A stretch of 64,000 nt of DNA from Pollutibacter soli. Lineage in GTDB: Bacteria; Bacteroidota; Bacteroidia; Chitinophagales; Chitinophagaceae. Positions within the stretch are counted from its first letter, which is position 1. Each line of letters opens with the position of its first letter. The translations under genes were made by a program, and so were the position numbers. A model generated the notes under the pieces. It saw nothing but the letters and a program-made list of their open reading frames with translations, made no database searches and was not told the origin of the DNA. The stretch is from positions 77,664 through 141,663 of the forward strand of contig JARJHS010000012.1 of the NCBI GenBank assembly GCA_029269725.1, written 5' to 3'. Shown here piece by piece: positions 26,357 to 35,019 of this stretch.

Positions 26357-26426
26357 ACGGAAAAGTGATCCATCCGGATTCGTTGGTTTTTAAAGGGTTT
26401 TTCGGGTAAGGTTTGATTAATCACCC

Positions 26427-26434
26427 TAAATTTG
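26427..26434 (+). promoter_or_regulatory. -7 box immediately before the MTHFR-like gene
   Basis: TAAATTTG is an exact TAnnTTTG match. It ends 9 bp before the TTG proposed as the start codon at 26444, so the transcript would have almost no leader. A GTTTG near 26411 is too close (about 11 bp) for a normal -33 partner; the correct -33 position lacks TTG. Moderate support only. Confidence 0.45.
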
Positions 26435-26443
26435 CACCCTTAA

Positions 26444-27421
26444 TTGCATCCTGTAAACCAATTTCATACTAAAGCGTTGACACTCAGAGAGAAAATAGAA
26501 AATAAACAATCGGGGCTGGTTTTTTACAGTCTTACTCCACCGAAACACAACAATACACAGGAAAGAATAAATGAGATCGCTCTAAAGCAGATGGACAGGC
26601 TGAAAGGCGCTGACATTGACGGACTGATTTTATACGATATCCAGGATGAGCAGGAGAGGACCGATATGGAGAGATCATTCCAGTTTGTTCCGACGCTTAC
26701 CCCGGAATTCTACTGCGATAATTATTTGTGCAAGATGGCTGTACCAAAAATTATCTATAAAAGTATAGCCAACCAGAATGATCAATCTTTTATTGATTGG
26801 ATTAATTCAACGGAGAGCATTGAGTATGCTGTTTTTGTTGGTGCTTCATCGCAAAAACAGATAGAAGCGAGCGGCTTTTCTTTAAGTAATGCCTATGATA
26901 TCAGATCCAGGTACAGATCGTCTCTGACGCTTGGAGGTGTTACTATTCCAGAACGTCATGCTAAGAAAGGTGATGAACATCTTCGGCTAAGAAGTAAGAT
27001 AGAAAAAGGTTGCAGTTTCTTTGTGTCGCAGTGTGTCTATAGTCCGGGTAATACAAAAGATCTTTTATCAGATTATTACTATTCAGTTGTTGATAACAAC
27101 CGCGAATTTTCTCCTATCATTTTTACGCTCGCACCTTGTGGCTCCTTAAAAACGCTGGAGTTTATGGAATGGCTTGGAATTGATGTACCCAAATGGCTGC
27201 ACAACGATCTCCGGCATTCGAGAGACATTCTCAGCAACTCGGTTGCCACCTGCAAGAATATTGCTTCAGAGATTATGGAGTATGCTGCAGTAAAGGGAAT
27301 TCCCATCGGATTTAATATTGAAAGTATCTCGATCAAAAAGGAAGAGATCGAAGCCTCGAATCAGTTGCTGAGGGATATTATCACATTGGTTGGAAAACAG
27401 GCAGCAGGAAGCAATAAATAG
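26444..27421 (+). CDS. Methylenetetrahydrofolate reductase-like protein
   Basis: The 325-residue protein has the MTHFR TIM-barrel pattern: a QMDRLKGADIDGLILYD segment (about 46-63), LTPEFYCDNYLCKMAVPKIIYKS, GGVTIPERH (about 165-173), then DEHLRLRSKIEKGCSFFVSQCVYS (about 178-200). The final third (FTLAPCGSLKTLEFMEWLGIDVPKW) also fits the family. Catalytic use of 5,10-methylene-THF would imply a role in methionine synthesis, but this stand-alone protein is divergent and could act elsewhere. No in-frame ATG exists near the start; TTG 26444 is used. Neighbours do not indicate a methionine operon. Confidence 0.7.
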   Translation: MHPVNQFHTKALTLREKIENKQSGLVFYSLTPPKHNNTQERINEIALKQMDRLKGADIDGLILYDIQDEQERTDMERSFQFVPTLTPEFYCDNYLCKMAVPKIIYKSIANQNDQSFIDWINSTESIEYAVFVGASSQKQIEASGFSLSNAYDIRSRYRSSLTLGGVTIPERHAKKGDEHLRLRSKIEKGCSFFVSQCVYSPGNTKDLLSDYYYSVVDNNREFSPIIFTLAPCGSLKTLEFMEWLGIDVPKWLHNDLRHSRDILSNSVATCKNIASEIMEYAAVKGIPIGFNIESISIKKEEIEASNQLLRDIITLVGKQAAGSNK

Positions 27422-27644
27422 AGTATAGGGTGCTGAATACAGGAACAGGTAGAAAATTCAAAAGTTTGTATCAGGCATAAGGAATAACAAGCATAAGGTT
27501 GCCGCCAATGGCGTGAGACCACATTGCAAACGCTTCCTGCAATTGTATCTCCTGGTTATATTCTGATTTACTTTATCCACCCGGTTTTCCGTTTGCTGTT
27601 CCCTGCCGTTTCTTCCTGAATCCTGTTTCTGTATTCTGTTACCT

Positions 27645-27666
27645 GAAGCAAGGCATGCCTTGTTTC
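27645..27666. repeat. GGCATGCC palindrome overlapping the lipoprotein stop
   Basis: GAAGCAAGGCA pairs with TGCCTTGTTTC (one mismatch) around the AGGCATGCCT core. It overlaps the stop codon of the minus-strand lipoprotein gene (27666-27668). It belongs to the same family as the perfect 40-bp palindrome at 28521, and similar cores occur near 18050. Upstream from 27422 the sequence is AT-rich with TTCTGTATTCTG words and no gene. Confidence 0.6.
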
Positions 27667-28235
27667 TACTTCGCCATGGGCACTTTAAACTCTCCGTTGG
27701 TGATTTTTTTGTATTCGTCGCCCACGCCAGTAACACTTCCGTTGCCATCGGTTTGGGTAATGTAAACAGTGGCTTTGAATGTCCCCGAAACTTCGCCATT
27801 GCCAATTTTTGTGATCACAACGGTGTCGGCTGTGGGCGGAGTTTTGAAGCCTGCAGAGTAGATCAGATCGGGGTCATTGGGACTATAAGCAAAAAATATC
27901 AGGTCAGCATCGCTGGTATAGGTCCGCGCAGGCGGTGTGGTTCCTTCAAAATAAACCGCGAATCCGATGCCCTCGTAGTCATCATCACTGGGCGATTTGT
28001 ATCCCTGGATATCCAGCCTGTTTCCCAGGGGAGAAACGGATATTGCTGCCGTATCGTCTATGAGATATTCTTTTGCTGCACCATCCAGTTTGAACCGGAT
28101 ATAGTAACTGGTAGTGCGCGGCGTTACCGGAGGAGTCACCGGTGGATCAGTAGCATTATCGGGGCCTGTAAATTCCTTCTGACAGGAGATGAAGAAAAAG
28201 ATGATCCCGCAAAGTATAAGTGTCAGTCGTTTCAT
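27666..28235 (-). CDS. Lipoprotein with an unknown beta-rich domain
   Basis: Starting at ATG 28235 (190 residues), the protein has a lipoprotein signal (MKRLTLILCGIIFFFISCQ, lipobox FISC) and a Pro/Thr-rich linker (TDPPVTPPVTPRT). The remaining 150 residues are beta-strand rich with YYIRFKLDGAAKEYLI, a loop with YKSPSDDDYEG and a VSGTFKATVYI segment. This style of small secreted protein with repeated 'G-T-F' strands is common in Bacteroidota. A longer reading from 28439 would add 68 residues without a signal and is less plausible. Function unknown. Confidence 0.7.
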   Translation of the reverse strand: MKRLTLILCGIIFFFISCQKEFTGPDNATDPPVTPPVTPRTTSYYIRFKLDGAAKEYLIDDTAAISVSPLGNRLDIQGYKSPSDDDYEGIGFAVYFEGTTPPARTYTSDADLIFFAYSPNDPDLIYSAGFKTPPTADTVVITKIGNGEVSGTFKATVYITQTDGNGSVTGVGDEYKKITNGEFKVPMAK

Positions 28236-28387
28236 TGGGAACGATGTTTTAGCAATGATAAGGAATTTAAGGTATAAGTTGTAAGTGGTAGGTGGTAGGT
28301 AAGTGCCTGCGGGATTGAAAGTTTTTAGGGCAGCAGGCAGCACATACAATGTAGTGGCGTTGATTTTTTCCTGTATTTTGTTTCTCC

Positions 28388-29086
28388 GTGAGGCGGGAGA
28401 ACGAAGGCAGGAGATTTGTATGTCAGATGCAAGTATCAAGCATCATGTTTTCCAGATTCTGTATTTTGTCTTTCTTCCTGTTTCCGGTTTTCAGTTTTCT
28501 GTTTCCTGTTTTCTGTTTCTGTAATCGTAGGGACAAGGCATGCCTTGTCCCTACGATTACAGGCTGGCTGTGCCCTATTGCCTTATTACTATTGCCTGTA
28601 TTCACTGTTTCTGTTTTCTGTATTCTGTTTTCTGTAATTCACTATCTTGTATTCCTGCAACTCACCACACAACTATATCAGCGCATCGCGGCGGCGAAGC
28701 AGTTCATCGATGAAAATTATGATGAACCCATCGATCTTGAACAGATTTCCAGGAAGGCCTTTTTATCGAGGTTTCATTTTCATCGCATCTTCACACAGGT
28801 CTATAAAAAAACACCAAAGCAATATCTTACCAAAGTGAGACTCGATGCTGCAAAAGAATTACTGGCGAAAGAAGGTCTCAGCATAACGGAAGTGTGCAAC
28901 CTCATCGGCTTCGGGAGTCTTGGATCCTTCAGTACGCTTTTCAGTAAACAAAGCGGATATTCTCCACAATACTACCGCAATATTGCCTGGTTGAAAAAAA
29001 GACTCGTGAAGGAACAACCCAGGCGCTTTGTTCCACATTGTTTTATCGAACAATTCAAAGTGGAAGGTGACTTAAAGGCTGAATAA
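28388..29086 (+). CDS. AraC family transcriptional regulator with an unclear start
   Basis: The domain part is clear: from about 28661 the sequence encodes a tandem helix-turn-helix of the AraC type (QRIAAAKQFIDENY, ISRKAFLSRFHFHRIFTQVY, then ITEVCNLIGFGSLGSFSTLF) and a short basic tail. The upstream 90 residues read from low-complexity DNA (TTTCTGTATTCTG words) and from the perfect palindrome at 28521, so they do not look like real protein. No ATG, GTG or TTG lies in frame close to the domain; the coordinates take the GTG at 28388. The original start is probably damaged or non-canonical. Confidence 0.6.
   Translation: MRRENEGRRFVCQMQVSSIMFSRFCILSFFLFPVFSFLFPVFCFCNRRDKACLVPTITGWLCPIALLLLPVFTVSVFCILFSVIHYLVFLQLTTQLYQRIAAAKQFIDENYDEPIDLEQISRKAFLSRFHFHRIFTQVYKKTPKQYLTKVRLDAAKELLAKEGLSITEVCNLIGFGSLGSFSTLFSKQSGYSPQYYRNIAWLKKRLVKEQPRRFVPHCFIEQFKVEGDLKAE
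28521..28560. repeat. Perfect 40-bp palindrome with GGCATGCC core
   Basis: The first 20 bases (GTAATCGTAGGGACAAGGCA) are followed by their exact reverse complement. The core AAGGCATGCCTT also occurs at 27651-27660. The flanks are low-complexity CTGTTTTCTG repeats, so it may have moved as a unit. It lies inside the doubtful 5' part of the AraC reading frame. Confidence 0.85.
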
Positions 29087-29162
29087 TGTTTTAAGAAAAG
29101 CAAGAATCAAGAAACCATTTCCGGACGGCACTTCTATCTTGGTTCATACAAAATTAGATGGT

Positions 29163-29612
29163 ATGATCACAAAATTTTCGCATATCAGTTTGTATGTAAA
29201 CGACCAGGAAAAAGCCTTTGATTTCTATGTAAACAAACTTGGTTTCAAAGTGAATACCGATGCACTTATGGGTAATGGATATCGTTGGTTAACATTAAAC
29301 CCACCCGATCAACCCGATATCGAAGTAGTTCTTATGGATATTCTTCACCCGGGAATGATTAAAACTGAGGAACACGGTGACGGAATTGACCAGGAGAGCG
29401 CTGATGCTTTTCGGGTGTTGCTTAACAAAGGAATTATGGGCTCGGGAGTGCTCTATACCAGTGATTGTCGTGCCACCTATGAAGAGTTAAAAGCTAAGGG
29501 AGTGCATTTCAGAAATGAACCGAAAGAACAATTTTACGGCATAGAAGCGGTGATGTATGATGGATGTGGGAATTGGTTCAGTGTGACGCAGCCGAAGGAC
29601 TTTCAACATTAG
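29163..29612 (+). CDS. VOC family protein
   Basis: With ATG 29163 the protein has 149 residues (an upstream start at 29139 adds eight). It has the classic VOC signature: KFSHISLYVNDQEKAFDFYVNKLGFKV, RWLTLNPPDQPDIEVVL, and a second half with GVLYTSDCRATYEELKAKGV and the acidic metal end near YGIEAVMYDGCGNWFSVTQP. This family includes glyoxalase I, extradiol dioxygenases and antibiotic-binding proteins. No neighbour identifies the substrate. It is unrelated in detail to the paralogues at 22312 and 23520. Confidence 0.88.
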   Translation: MITKFSHISLYVNDQEKAFDFYVNKLGFKVNTDALMGNGYRWLTLNPPDQPDIEVVLMDILHPGMIKTEEHGDGIDQESADAFRVLLNKGIMGSGVLYTSDCRATYEELKAKGVHFRNEPKEQFYGIEAVMYDGCGNWFSVTQPKDFQH

Positions 29613-29837
29613 GGAGGCAGGAGCATTAGCTGACAGGTGGTAACAACAAGCATGCTGTTTTCACATTCCTCCTGTATTCTGTTTCTATTTTTTCACGAAG
29701 GAGCAGGGAGGCAGGAGCATTAGCTGACAGGTGGTAGCAACAAATATTCTGTTTCAAATTCTTCCTGTATTCTGTTTCTGTATTCTGTGTCTCTTTAATT
29801 TGTCCGGATTACGAAATTTTGTTTTTCTTGCGAACCG

Positions 29838-30374
29838 ATGCCGGTAATCAATTTTGAAGATCCTCAATACCTGCTGAAAGGAACAGCAAAGCAGGTACTC
29901 GCGCACAAAACCCTGGCAGAGTTGCGCATATTTGATTTGCTTAATGAATATGATCCAGTGCTCGCAGGAACAATTCCGATTGGTATCGATATCGAAGGCA
30001 GCGATCTGGATATTTTATGTTGTTTTAGTTCGGCGATAAAATTTGAAATTGATTTGAAGTTGTTTTTTGCAAAGCAGGAAAAATTCCGTGTACGGAAACT
30101 CTGGATGGATGGCATTGAAACTGTGATTGCAAGCTTTAAAACGAACCATTTTCCTGTGGAAATATTCGGCCAGGAAACTCCTGTAGTGCAACAGGCAGGC
30201 TATCTGCATTTGATAAATGAGTATGGTTTACTTATTAAGTATGGAGAAGATTTTCGCAGGAAAATCATTGATCTGAAACTAGCCGGATGGAAAACAGAGC
30301 CCGCATTCGCAAAACTGCTGGGTTTAAGCGGAGATCCATATCAGGCAATGTTAAAAATAGCGCACCCGTTATAA
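29838..30374 (+). CDS. DUF4269 nucleotidyltransferase-like protein
   Basis: The 178-residue protein has the layout of DUF4269: an N-terminal helix followed by AGTIPIGIDIEGSDLDILCC (about residues 41-60), where the spaced acidic residues resemble the metal-binding site of a minimal nucleotidyltransferase, then FPVEIFGQETPVVQQAGYLHL. The family's activity is not established. It is followed by the Reg_prop sensor gene after 76 bp, which includes a promoter of its own. Confidence 0.8.
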   Translation: MPVINFEDPQYLLKGTAKQVLAHKTLAELRIFDLLNEYDPVLAGTIPIGIDIEGSDLDILCCFSSAIKFEIDLKLFFAKQEKFRVRKLWMDGIETVIASFKTNHFPVEIFGQETPVVQQAGYLHLINEYGLLIKYGEDFRRKIIDLKLAGWKTEPAFAKLLGLSGDPYQAMLKIAHPL

Positions 30375-30426
30375 AACCGATCTGCGTTTCACAGTCTACA
30401 TTGTACGTTGTACGTTCTACAATCCT

Positions 30427-30434
30427 TACATTTG
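30427..30434 (+). promoter_or_regulatory. -7 box for the Reg_prop sensor gene
   Basis: TACATTTG matches TAnnTTTG exactly and ends 16 bp before the ATG at 30451. TTG words occur at 30401 and 30408, of which the second is 16 bp upstream of the box; spacing is near but not ideal. The region overlaps a short-period repeat of GTACGTTGTACG words. Confidence 0.5.
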
Positions 30435-30450
30435 GTCTGGCTAATCGCCT

Positions 30451-33400
30451 ATGTTGAAATCCACTTTCTCCACCATCTTTTTTTTACTGTTCTGCGGACT
30501 GTCTGCATCGTCGCAGTCTGCATCACCATTGGTTTTCAGCAGAATTACAAAACAGGATGGACTTGCTACTAATTCTGTACTTCAAACGCTGAGAGATCAG
30601 CAAGGGTATCTGTGGATCGCTTCGCAAAACGGACTTCAACGCTACGATGGTTTCCGGTTTCTGAGTTTCCGGCACCTGCCCGGTGACAGCACAACTATTC
30701 CGAGAAATACAATCAATCATATTTATTTTGATCGGAAGCAAAGACTCTGGCTGTTGTTCGATAAACAGGCCGGCATTTTCAATACCAGCAATTTTCACTA
30801 TACATCAATCCCGATCAGTCGCCCATTGAACATGATCAGGAAGATTACTGAACTGGGTGATGGTCGCGTGATGATGATCGCTGATAATCGCCAGTTTGTG
30901 TTTAATGAACAAACAAAACGCTTTGATTCGCTTGCAATGGGTGCCTTACCTAAGGGTTTCATCGCGAGCGATATTGCTGTTGACACAGTTTCGGGTCAGT
31001 ATTTTTTTGCGGGCAAGAATGGGTCGTTTATTGCTCAATCCTTTACGTCTTCAAGATTGCCTGCGGATTTCGCCGGGCTGAAAGCTGCGGTTGCAGATAG
31101 TTTCCTGTCGGTAAAGAATAGCCGACATCCTTTCATTTCCACGGATGGAAAATATTGGCTGGTGAGCTGGCTTCCCTTTTCAGGAACAGCACCAAAATTG
31201 TATCAGTTCGATCCGGCTCTCCGGACAGTGAAACTGTTTGAGAATTTTCGACCATACAAAAGCGATAGCTATTACGAAATATGGAGCCTGTTTCAACAGC
31301 AGAACGGAACGATGTGGATCTATGGCATGGGTCTGTTTGCTTATTACGATACTACGCGTAACCAGTTCGTGAATATTGCCAGCGATCCTTTAAGACAAAG
31401 TGGTATCGAGTATGATTTTGTCGTTAACATGTATGAGGATAGATACAATAATGTATGGGTATGTTCCAACAAAGGATTGTATCGGTTTAATGCAGATGCG
31501 CAGGCGATACGTACCATCAATAACCAAAGACCCGGCGATACAATTTCGATGCTGAAACCTGTTTCGGCAATTCTGGAAACTGATAAACATGAAATCTGGG
31601 TGAGTACCTGGGGTTCGGGAATTTTTTCTTATGATAGTCTGTTCAGACCGATCAGTAATCCGGTAAAAGCCTTAGACAAAAAAGGAAATACTTTGCATGT
31701 GGGCGGGATGATTCAACTGAGAAACGGAGATGTCTGGATGGGGAATCATATGGGCGAAATAGTGGTGTACAAACCCTCCGACAACAGTTTTCATCAGCTT
31801 GCGCCTGAATCTTTAAAAGGAGAGCGCATCACACAAATCAGGGAAGATGGCAAGGGTGTTGTGTGGATCGGTACAGGAAATGGTGTGATCGCGAAATCAA
31901 CAAATGCAAGTGATGCAACGCCTGTTATTGAAATGTTCCGGAATGATCTTTCGGATATCATGAAATTGTATACTGATAAAGCCGGAAATCTCTGGGTTGG
32001 CACAGCCAACAGTGGTGTATTACATCTTGAAGCCGGTTCCGGCAAATTGTTGCATGAATATAAAATAGGTGCAGAGGACGGTACGGGCTTGCTGAACGAA
32101 GGAGCAACTGATATCCTGCACTACAACGACAGCACCTATATTATGGCAAGCGATGCATTGTGCATACTGAATATAAAAACAGGTAAGTTCCGCTACCTGA
32201 GCGCAGCGAATGGATTGCCTGCGGAACATGTAACAACTTTAGAACTGGATGATCAGCATTATCTCTGGGTCGGACTCGATGGTGGTTTATACCGATTGAA
32301 TCCTGAAAAAGAATTGTTTGTCAGTTTTAATGGAGAAGATGGTATCACCAACGATATATTCCAGGTAGACGCGGCTGTGCGTTTACGTGATGGACGCCTG
32401 GCGATGGGAACATCAAAGAATTTTATCGTTTTTGACCCCGCGAAATTGCTGGGCGCGGATTCAGTTCCCGGCGCGTTTATCACGGGCATATCCATCGGCG
32501 ACCGGGGAATATTGGTTGATTCGGTGTTGGAAGAAGGAAAACTGCAGTTGAGTTATAATGATCACCAGCTTCAATTTTCACTAAGTACCCTTCAGTTCCC
32601 TGATCATTATTTTATATACTTCAAACTGGATGGTCTCGACAAAGACTGGAAGCAGGTCACGAATGATGAAATTGTTTACCCGTATCTGCCGCCGGGTGAT
32701 TATACTTTGAAACTGAAAACGAGAAACAGCATGGGGCTTGAGAGTGTAACGGAGAGCTCGCTTACAATTGAAGTGATTCCGCCGTTCTGGCGAACATGGT
32801 GGTTTTATTTGTTGCTGGCACTCGTGTTGGGTTCCATTTTATTCTGGCTGGATCATGAACGGATCAAAAGAAAAACAGCAATGCTGCAGATGCGAAGCAA
32901 TATTGCAGATGATCTGTATAAAGATATCAATACCGCACTTGGCAATATCACCATCCTGAGTGAAATGGCTAAGAAGAAGGCTGATCGCGAACCTGAAAAA
33001 TCAAAGGAGTTTATCGAGCAGATCAATACGAAGAGTCAGAACATGGCGCTGGCGATGGACGATATTTTATGGAGTATCGATCCACAAAACGACAGTATGA
33101 AAAATTTCATGCTTCGTTTCCGTGAATACATCGATGCATTAAAAATTCAATATAATGTTCAGATCGATGTACTCATTGATCACAAAGCCGAACAGCTGCA
33201 GCTGAAAATGAAAACAAGAAACGGAGCTTTCTCATTATTCAAAAGTGGCATTACCAATGTCGTAAAAACCGGCGGCACCAATTGCAGAATTCACATTACC
33301 TACGATAAGCCGGAAATAGTCTACACACTCGATTACGATACTGCTGAAATGGAAATCGAGCGCCATACCAACCTTCGGCAAAGAGTCGAACTCACCGAAA

Positions 33401-33483
33401 AATTAAAGGAACTCCATGCGCGGCTGGAGTACAGGTCAGGAAAGAGCGGCGCTGGTTTTGTGCTGAAGATTCCCGTGCGTTGA
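30451..33483 (+). CDS. Reg_prop/Y_Y_Y sensor with a degenerate histidine kinase region
   Basis: The 1010-residue protein has a signal peptide (ending near SSQS), a two-part beta-propeller of Reg_prop repeats (about 30-690; e.g. GYLWIASQNGLQRYDG and VWIGTGNGVIAKS), a Y_Y_Y domain (about 700-778), one membrane helix (about 784-800), and a cytoplasmic HisKA_3-like helix pair and ATPase-like fold. In the helix the usual DLHDDIG is DLYKDIN, so the phosphate-accepting His is Tyr823. In the ATPase part, the N-box His is lost (ITNVVKTGG) and the DNGxG and GxG glycine boxes are missing (DYDTAEME). It is probably not a working kinase. No response regulator gene is adjacent. Confidence 0.88.
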   Translation: MLKSTFSTIFFLLFCGLSASSQSASPLVFSRITKQDGLATNSVLQTLRDQQGYLWIASQNGLQRYDGFRFLSFRHLPGDSTTIPRNTINHIYFDRKQRLWLLFDKQAGIFNTSNFHYTSIPISRPLNMIRKITELGDGRVMMIADNRQFVFNEQTKRFDSLAMGALPKGFIASDIAVDTVSGQYFFAGKNGSFIAQSFTSSRLPADFAGLKAAVADSFLSVKNSRHPFISTDGKYWLVSWLPFSGTAPKLYQFDPALRTVKLFENFRPYKSDSYYEIWSLFQQQNGTMWIYGMGLFAYYDTTRNQFVNIASDPLRQSGIEYDFVVNMYEDRYNNVWVCSNKGLYRFNADAQAIRTINNQRPGDTISMLKPVSAILETDKHEIWVSTWGSGIFSYDSLFRPISNPVKALDKKGNTLHVGGMIQLRNGDVWMGNHMGEIVVYKPSDNSFHQLAPESLKGERITQIREDGKGVVWIGTGNGVIAKSTNASDATPVIEMFRNDLSDIMKLYTDKAGNLWVGTANSGVLHLEAGSGKLLHEYKIGAEDGTGLLNEGATDILHYNDSTYIMASDALCILNIKTGKFRYLSAANGLPAEHVTTLELDDQHYLWVGLDGGLYRLNPEKELFVSFNGEDGITNDIFQVDAAVRLRDGRLAMGTSKNFIVFDPAKLLGADSVPGAFITGISIGDRGILVDSVLEEGKLQLSYNDHQLQFSLSTLQFPDHYFIYFKLDGLDKDWKQVTNDEIVYPYLPPGDYTLKLKTRNSMGLESVTESSLTIEVIPPFWRTWWFYLLLALVLGSILFWLDHERIKRKTAMLQMRSNIADDLYKDINTALGNITILSEMAKKKADREPEKSKEFIEQINTKSQNMALAMDDILWSIDPQNDSMKNFMLRFREYIDALKIQYNVQIDVLIDHKAEQLQLKMKTRNGAFSLFKSGITNVVKTGGTNCRIHITYDKPEIVYTLDYDTAEMEIERHTNLRQRVELTEKLKELHARLEYRSGKSGAGFVLKIPVR

Positions 33484-33834
33484 ACGTGGAACGTAGAACG
33501 TTGAACGTACGCTGTTTTGGGAGCAAGTAGTTTCGAATAACATTCCTTTCCCTATTGGTTATAAGTTATAGGTTTTAAGTTAGCCTATGCTGTTAGAAAC
33601 AGAAACAGAATACAGAGTCAGAATGCAGCAACAGAAATAAAAATCAGAAATGCTGAATGCTGAAAGAAAATATGCAAAAGGGAACTATTTACTTTTCACT
33701 ATTTACTTTTACCGTCTGCTGCCTACCGTCTCGTGAATAATAAAAAACAGACAACCATAGCATGCTCGATGCTTCAAACTAAAAACTAAATCTCCTGCCT
33801 CCTGCCTTCCAAGGATATAACTAACTTTACCCTT
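33484..33834. other. AT-rich intergenic stretch with short-period repeats
   Basis: Just past the stop, GAACGT-type words recur every 9-10 bases (33483-33510). Around 33597-33650 AACAGAAACAGAATACAG words repeat. Near 33780 AACTAAAAACTAAATCTCC and CTCCTGCCTCCTGCC occur. No gene is supported. A TAACTTTA at 33816 is one mismatch from a -7 box for the methyltransferase gene. Confidence 0.6.
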
Positions 33835-34719
33835 ATGCCGGAACAACAATTACCTCCACGTGACTTCGATTCCATCAGCCCTTCTGCCAAATGGATCCTG
33901 ATTATGAAAGCACATACCACCATTCCTTTTTCGAAAAGAGCCATGGAACTGGTTTCCGCTCCCGAGAAGTTTGAACCTGATTTCGAAAATCCCGATCTGA
34001 GTTTCTGGGTAAGAACGATGCATTTTGAAAATCGTTACAAAAGTATCAATCACCTCATGGAAGGAATCGATGCAAAAAATATTCTTGAACTTTCGTCCGG
34101 TTTTTCTTTCCGCGGACTTGATCTCGCACAACACAGCGATGTACATTATATTGATACTGATCTGCCGGATATGGTCGCGCAAAAACAGAAACTGGTTAAC
34201 ACTCTGAAAAAGGAACTACCCGCACCGAAAGGTACATACGAGCTCGCAACATTAAATGCATTGGATGAAAAAAGTTTTGATGAACTCGTATCTCATTTCT
34301 TACCTGGCGAATTGACCATTGTCAATGAAGGTTTGCTGATGTATCTGAACACAACAGAGAAAGAAAAACTCTGCAGGAACATACATAAAATATTATTGGA
34401 AAGGGGAGGCTGCTGGATCACCGCAGATATCTATATCGCGTTAAAACCACGCGGACTCGAATTGAATGTGGGCCCGGAAATGAAAAAATTTTTCGAAGTA
34501 CAAAAAATCGAAGAGAATTATTTTAAATCATTTGAACAGGCAGCGGAATTTTTTGACAGCATGGGTTTTATCGTCGACAAAAAATTTGATGGTGATTATT
34601 CAAAGTTGAGTGTGTTGCCGCAGCTGATCAAAAGAACAACTCCGGAGGATATCAAAAAGTTTGCAGAAATGCCGAAGATCCATAGCAGATGGAGGCTGAG
34701 AGTGAAGAATAGTTCATAG
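33835..34719 (+). CDS. Class I SAM-dependent methyltransferase of the leucine carboxyl methyltransferase family
   Basis: The 294-residue protein resembles LCMT/PPM1-type methyltransferases: an N-terminal helix pair, FWVRTMHFENRYKSINHLM, then the SAM site NILELSSGFSFRGLDLAQ (about 81-98) with VHYIDTDLPDM as motif II. Downstream LTIVNEGLLMYLN near 160-172 is the expected motif IV region. The basis for substrate choice in the bacterial subfamily (often polyketide- or small-molecule O-methylation) is not visible. The start follows no clear ribosome site, but the ATG at 33835 fits the family N-terminus. Confidence 0.85.
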   Translation: MPEQQLPPRDFDSISPSAKWILIMKAHTTIPFSKRAMELVSAPEKFEPDFENPDLSFWVRTMHFENRYKSINHLMEGIDAKNILELSSGFSFRGLDLAQHSDVHYIDTDLPDMVAQKQKLVNTLKKELPAPKGTYELATLNALDEKSFDELVSHFLPGELTIVNEGLLMYLNTTEKEKLCRNIHKILLERGGCWITADIYIALKPRGLELNVGPEMKKFFEVQKIEENYFKSFEQAAEFFDSMGFIVDKKFDGDYSKLSVLPQLIKRTTPEDIKKFAEMPKIHSRWRLRVKNSS

Positions 34720-35019
34720 TTGTTTGTTCATAGTTCACAGAAGTTGTCAGTTGTCTGTTGACGGTTGTCAGTTGAACAGCCAAAGGGTGCTCGGCTGTTT
34801 CTTTGCGAATCCTTCGCTGTTCCCTTTGCGGCTTGTTGCTGGGGGGGCTACATCCAAAGCAATAACACAGAGAAGCAGCGAGCGAACAGCCCACAGAAGA
34901 AACAGAGCTAGTTACTCCGCAACCTCTTCTATAAAATCATAACGATACACACCCATTGTCTCTTGCCTGTCCGGCCTTCGGCCTTATTTTCTTATCTTCA
35001 GAACAAACCATCCCCTCAT

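Noticed and set aside
27660-28277. 205-residue plus-strand ORF opposite the lipoprotein gene
   Set aside because: The minus-strand reading has a proper lipoprotein signal and Pro/Thr linker; the plus reading has neither.
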